From the IMG/VR virus record IMGVR_UViG_3300044619_002120, positions 1 to 20,832 of that record: a stretch of DNA of 20,832 nt; one strand, given 5' to 3'. The stretch is from a virus. The position numbers were made by a program, and so were the translations under genes. Below, in pieces: positions 20,441 to 20,832 of this stretch. The notes under the pieces were generated by a model. That model was given only the letters and a program-made list of their open reading frames with translations, was not told where the DNA came from and did no database searches. Each line of letters starts with the position of its first letter. The first letter of the stretch is position 1.

Positions 20441-20832
20441 TCACATCTCCAAAATGCGGCCGTCAACCGTGCGGAACTTTTTCCCACGATTGGCAGGGTC
20501 TTGGCTCATAACAGCAACCTGTTCTGCCGTGTACACTGGAAGTTTCATGATCTCTTGCAGATTAACGAGGCTGCCGCCTTCGGGCACCACGCGATAGTCA
20601 GGCTTGTTCGCGTCCTCTTGCGCTTTGGCATACCGCGCCCGCAGTTCCTGCAAGTCCAGCGCAGTCTTGATCTCGGCATCCCCCACGCCTATGCGCGCCA
20701 GACCCAGCTTCTCCATGTCGGCGGCGCGTGCCTCCTCGGCGGCGCGCTTGTCCTTCTCGAACTGCTGGAAGACGGGCATGACGTTGGACAGTACGCCGCC
20801 GAAACCCGGCACGCGGGTCGGCTGGGCGAGGG
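20441..20832 (-). CDS. Partial virion-module protein, 5' end outside the window
   Basis: At least 130 residues of a minus-strand gene open to the right edge (reading LAQPTRVPGFGGVLSNVMPVFQQFEKDKRAAEE...). A GTG at 20812 is possible, but no ribosome binding site precedes it, so the gene probably starts outside. The visible part has a charged helical segment (EKDKRAAEEARAADMEKLGLARIG, ALDLQELRARYAKAQEDA) and a C-terminal EIMKLPVYTAEQVAVMSQDPANRGKKFRTVDGRILEM. The function is not recognised. The stop lies one base from the next gene's start. Confidence 0.68.
   Translation of the reverse strand, partial: LAQPTRVPGFGGVLSNVMPVFQQFEKDKRAAEEARAADMEKLGLARIGVGDAEIKTALDLQELRARYAKAQEDANKPDYRVVPEGGSLVNLQEIMKLPVYTAEQVAVMSQDPANRGKKFRTVDGRILEM

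Overview
The window looks like about 21 kb of a lytic, tailed double-stranded DNA phage (or a related mobile genome) infecting a GC-rich alphaproteobacterium. Evidence: densely packed genes joined by ATGA, GTGA or TAATG overlaps; a complete phage replication cassette; a GapR-like (DUF2312) protein typical of Alphaproteobacteria; and a block of large virion proteins on the opposite strand. No integrase, tRNA gene, rRNA gene, insertion sequence or CRISPR array was seen. Assignments come from reading the sequence and remembered family features, not from database searches.

Layout. (1) Positions 1-632, minus strand: a helix-turn-helix gene cut by the left edge (possibly terminase-associated) and a hypothetical gene, separated by a GC hairpin. 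(2) 633-1049: a divergent control region. Near-identical promoter/leader sequences face outward at both ends, and between them lie twelve TGCWGCA repeats around a G/C-tract hairpin. (3) 1050-4179, plus strand: small early-type genes of mostly unknown function, including an anti-CRISPR AcrVA2-like candidate, two tiny membrane proteins and a Cro/YdaS-like regulator. (4) 4201-14835, plus strand: the replication module. It contains a primase-polymerase/RepA-like helicase, a Cas4/AddB-like nuclease (DUF2800), a DUF2815 single-strand binding protein, a GapR-like protein, a family A DNA polymerase, a VRR-NUC nuclease and an SNF2-type helicase, plus small accessory proteins. (5) 14792-20832, minus strand: six translationally coupled genes for probable internal virion/ejection proteins, meeting the plus-strand module tail to tail.

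Regulation is the most striking part. A promoter/leader pattern (TTGCAA, 7 bases, TTGCAT-like box, then ATCAGCAAC and a GGAGA-type ribosome binding site) recurs at five places: 693 (minus), 988, 3467, 6243 and 12360. The 138-base gap before the DNA polymerase gene holds two strong hairpins. The second buries the polymerase ribosome binding site in a 21-pair stem, and its 36-base loop carries an inverted copy of the same leader (GTTGCTGATACAC). In RNA this loop would be exactly complementary to the 5' leaders at 6274 and 12391. This is either a trans-acting RNA switch linking polymerase translation to the other phage transcripts or the remnant of an inverted leader; it is the best candidate here for an undescribed system.

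The minus-strand block also has unusual features: two adjacent virion proteins share an almost identical start at DNA level, one of them carries a DNA-glycosylase-like helix-hairpin-helix motif, and the largest protein has a TonB-box-like peptide near its N-terminus.
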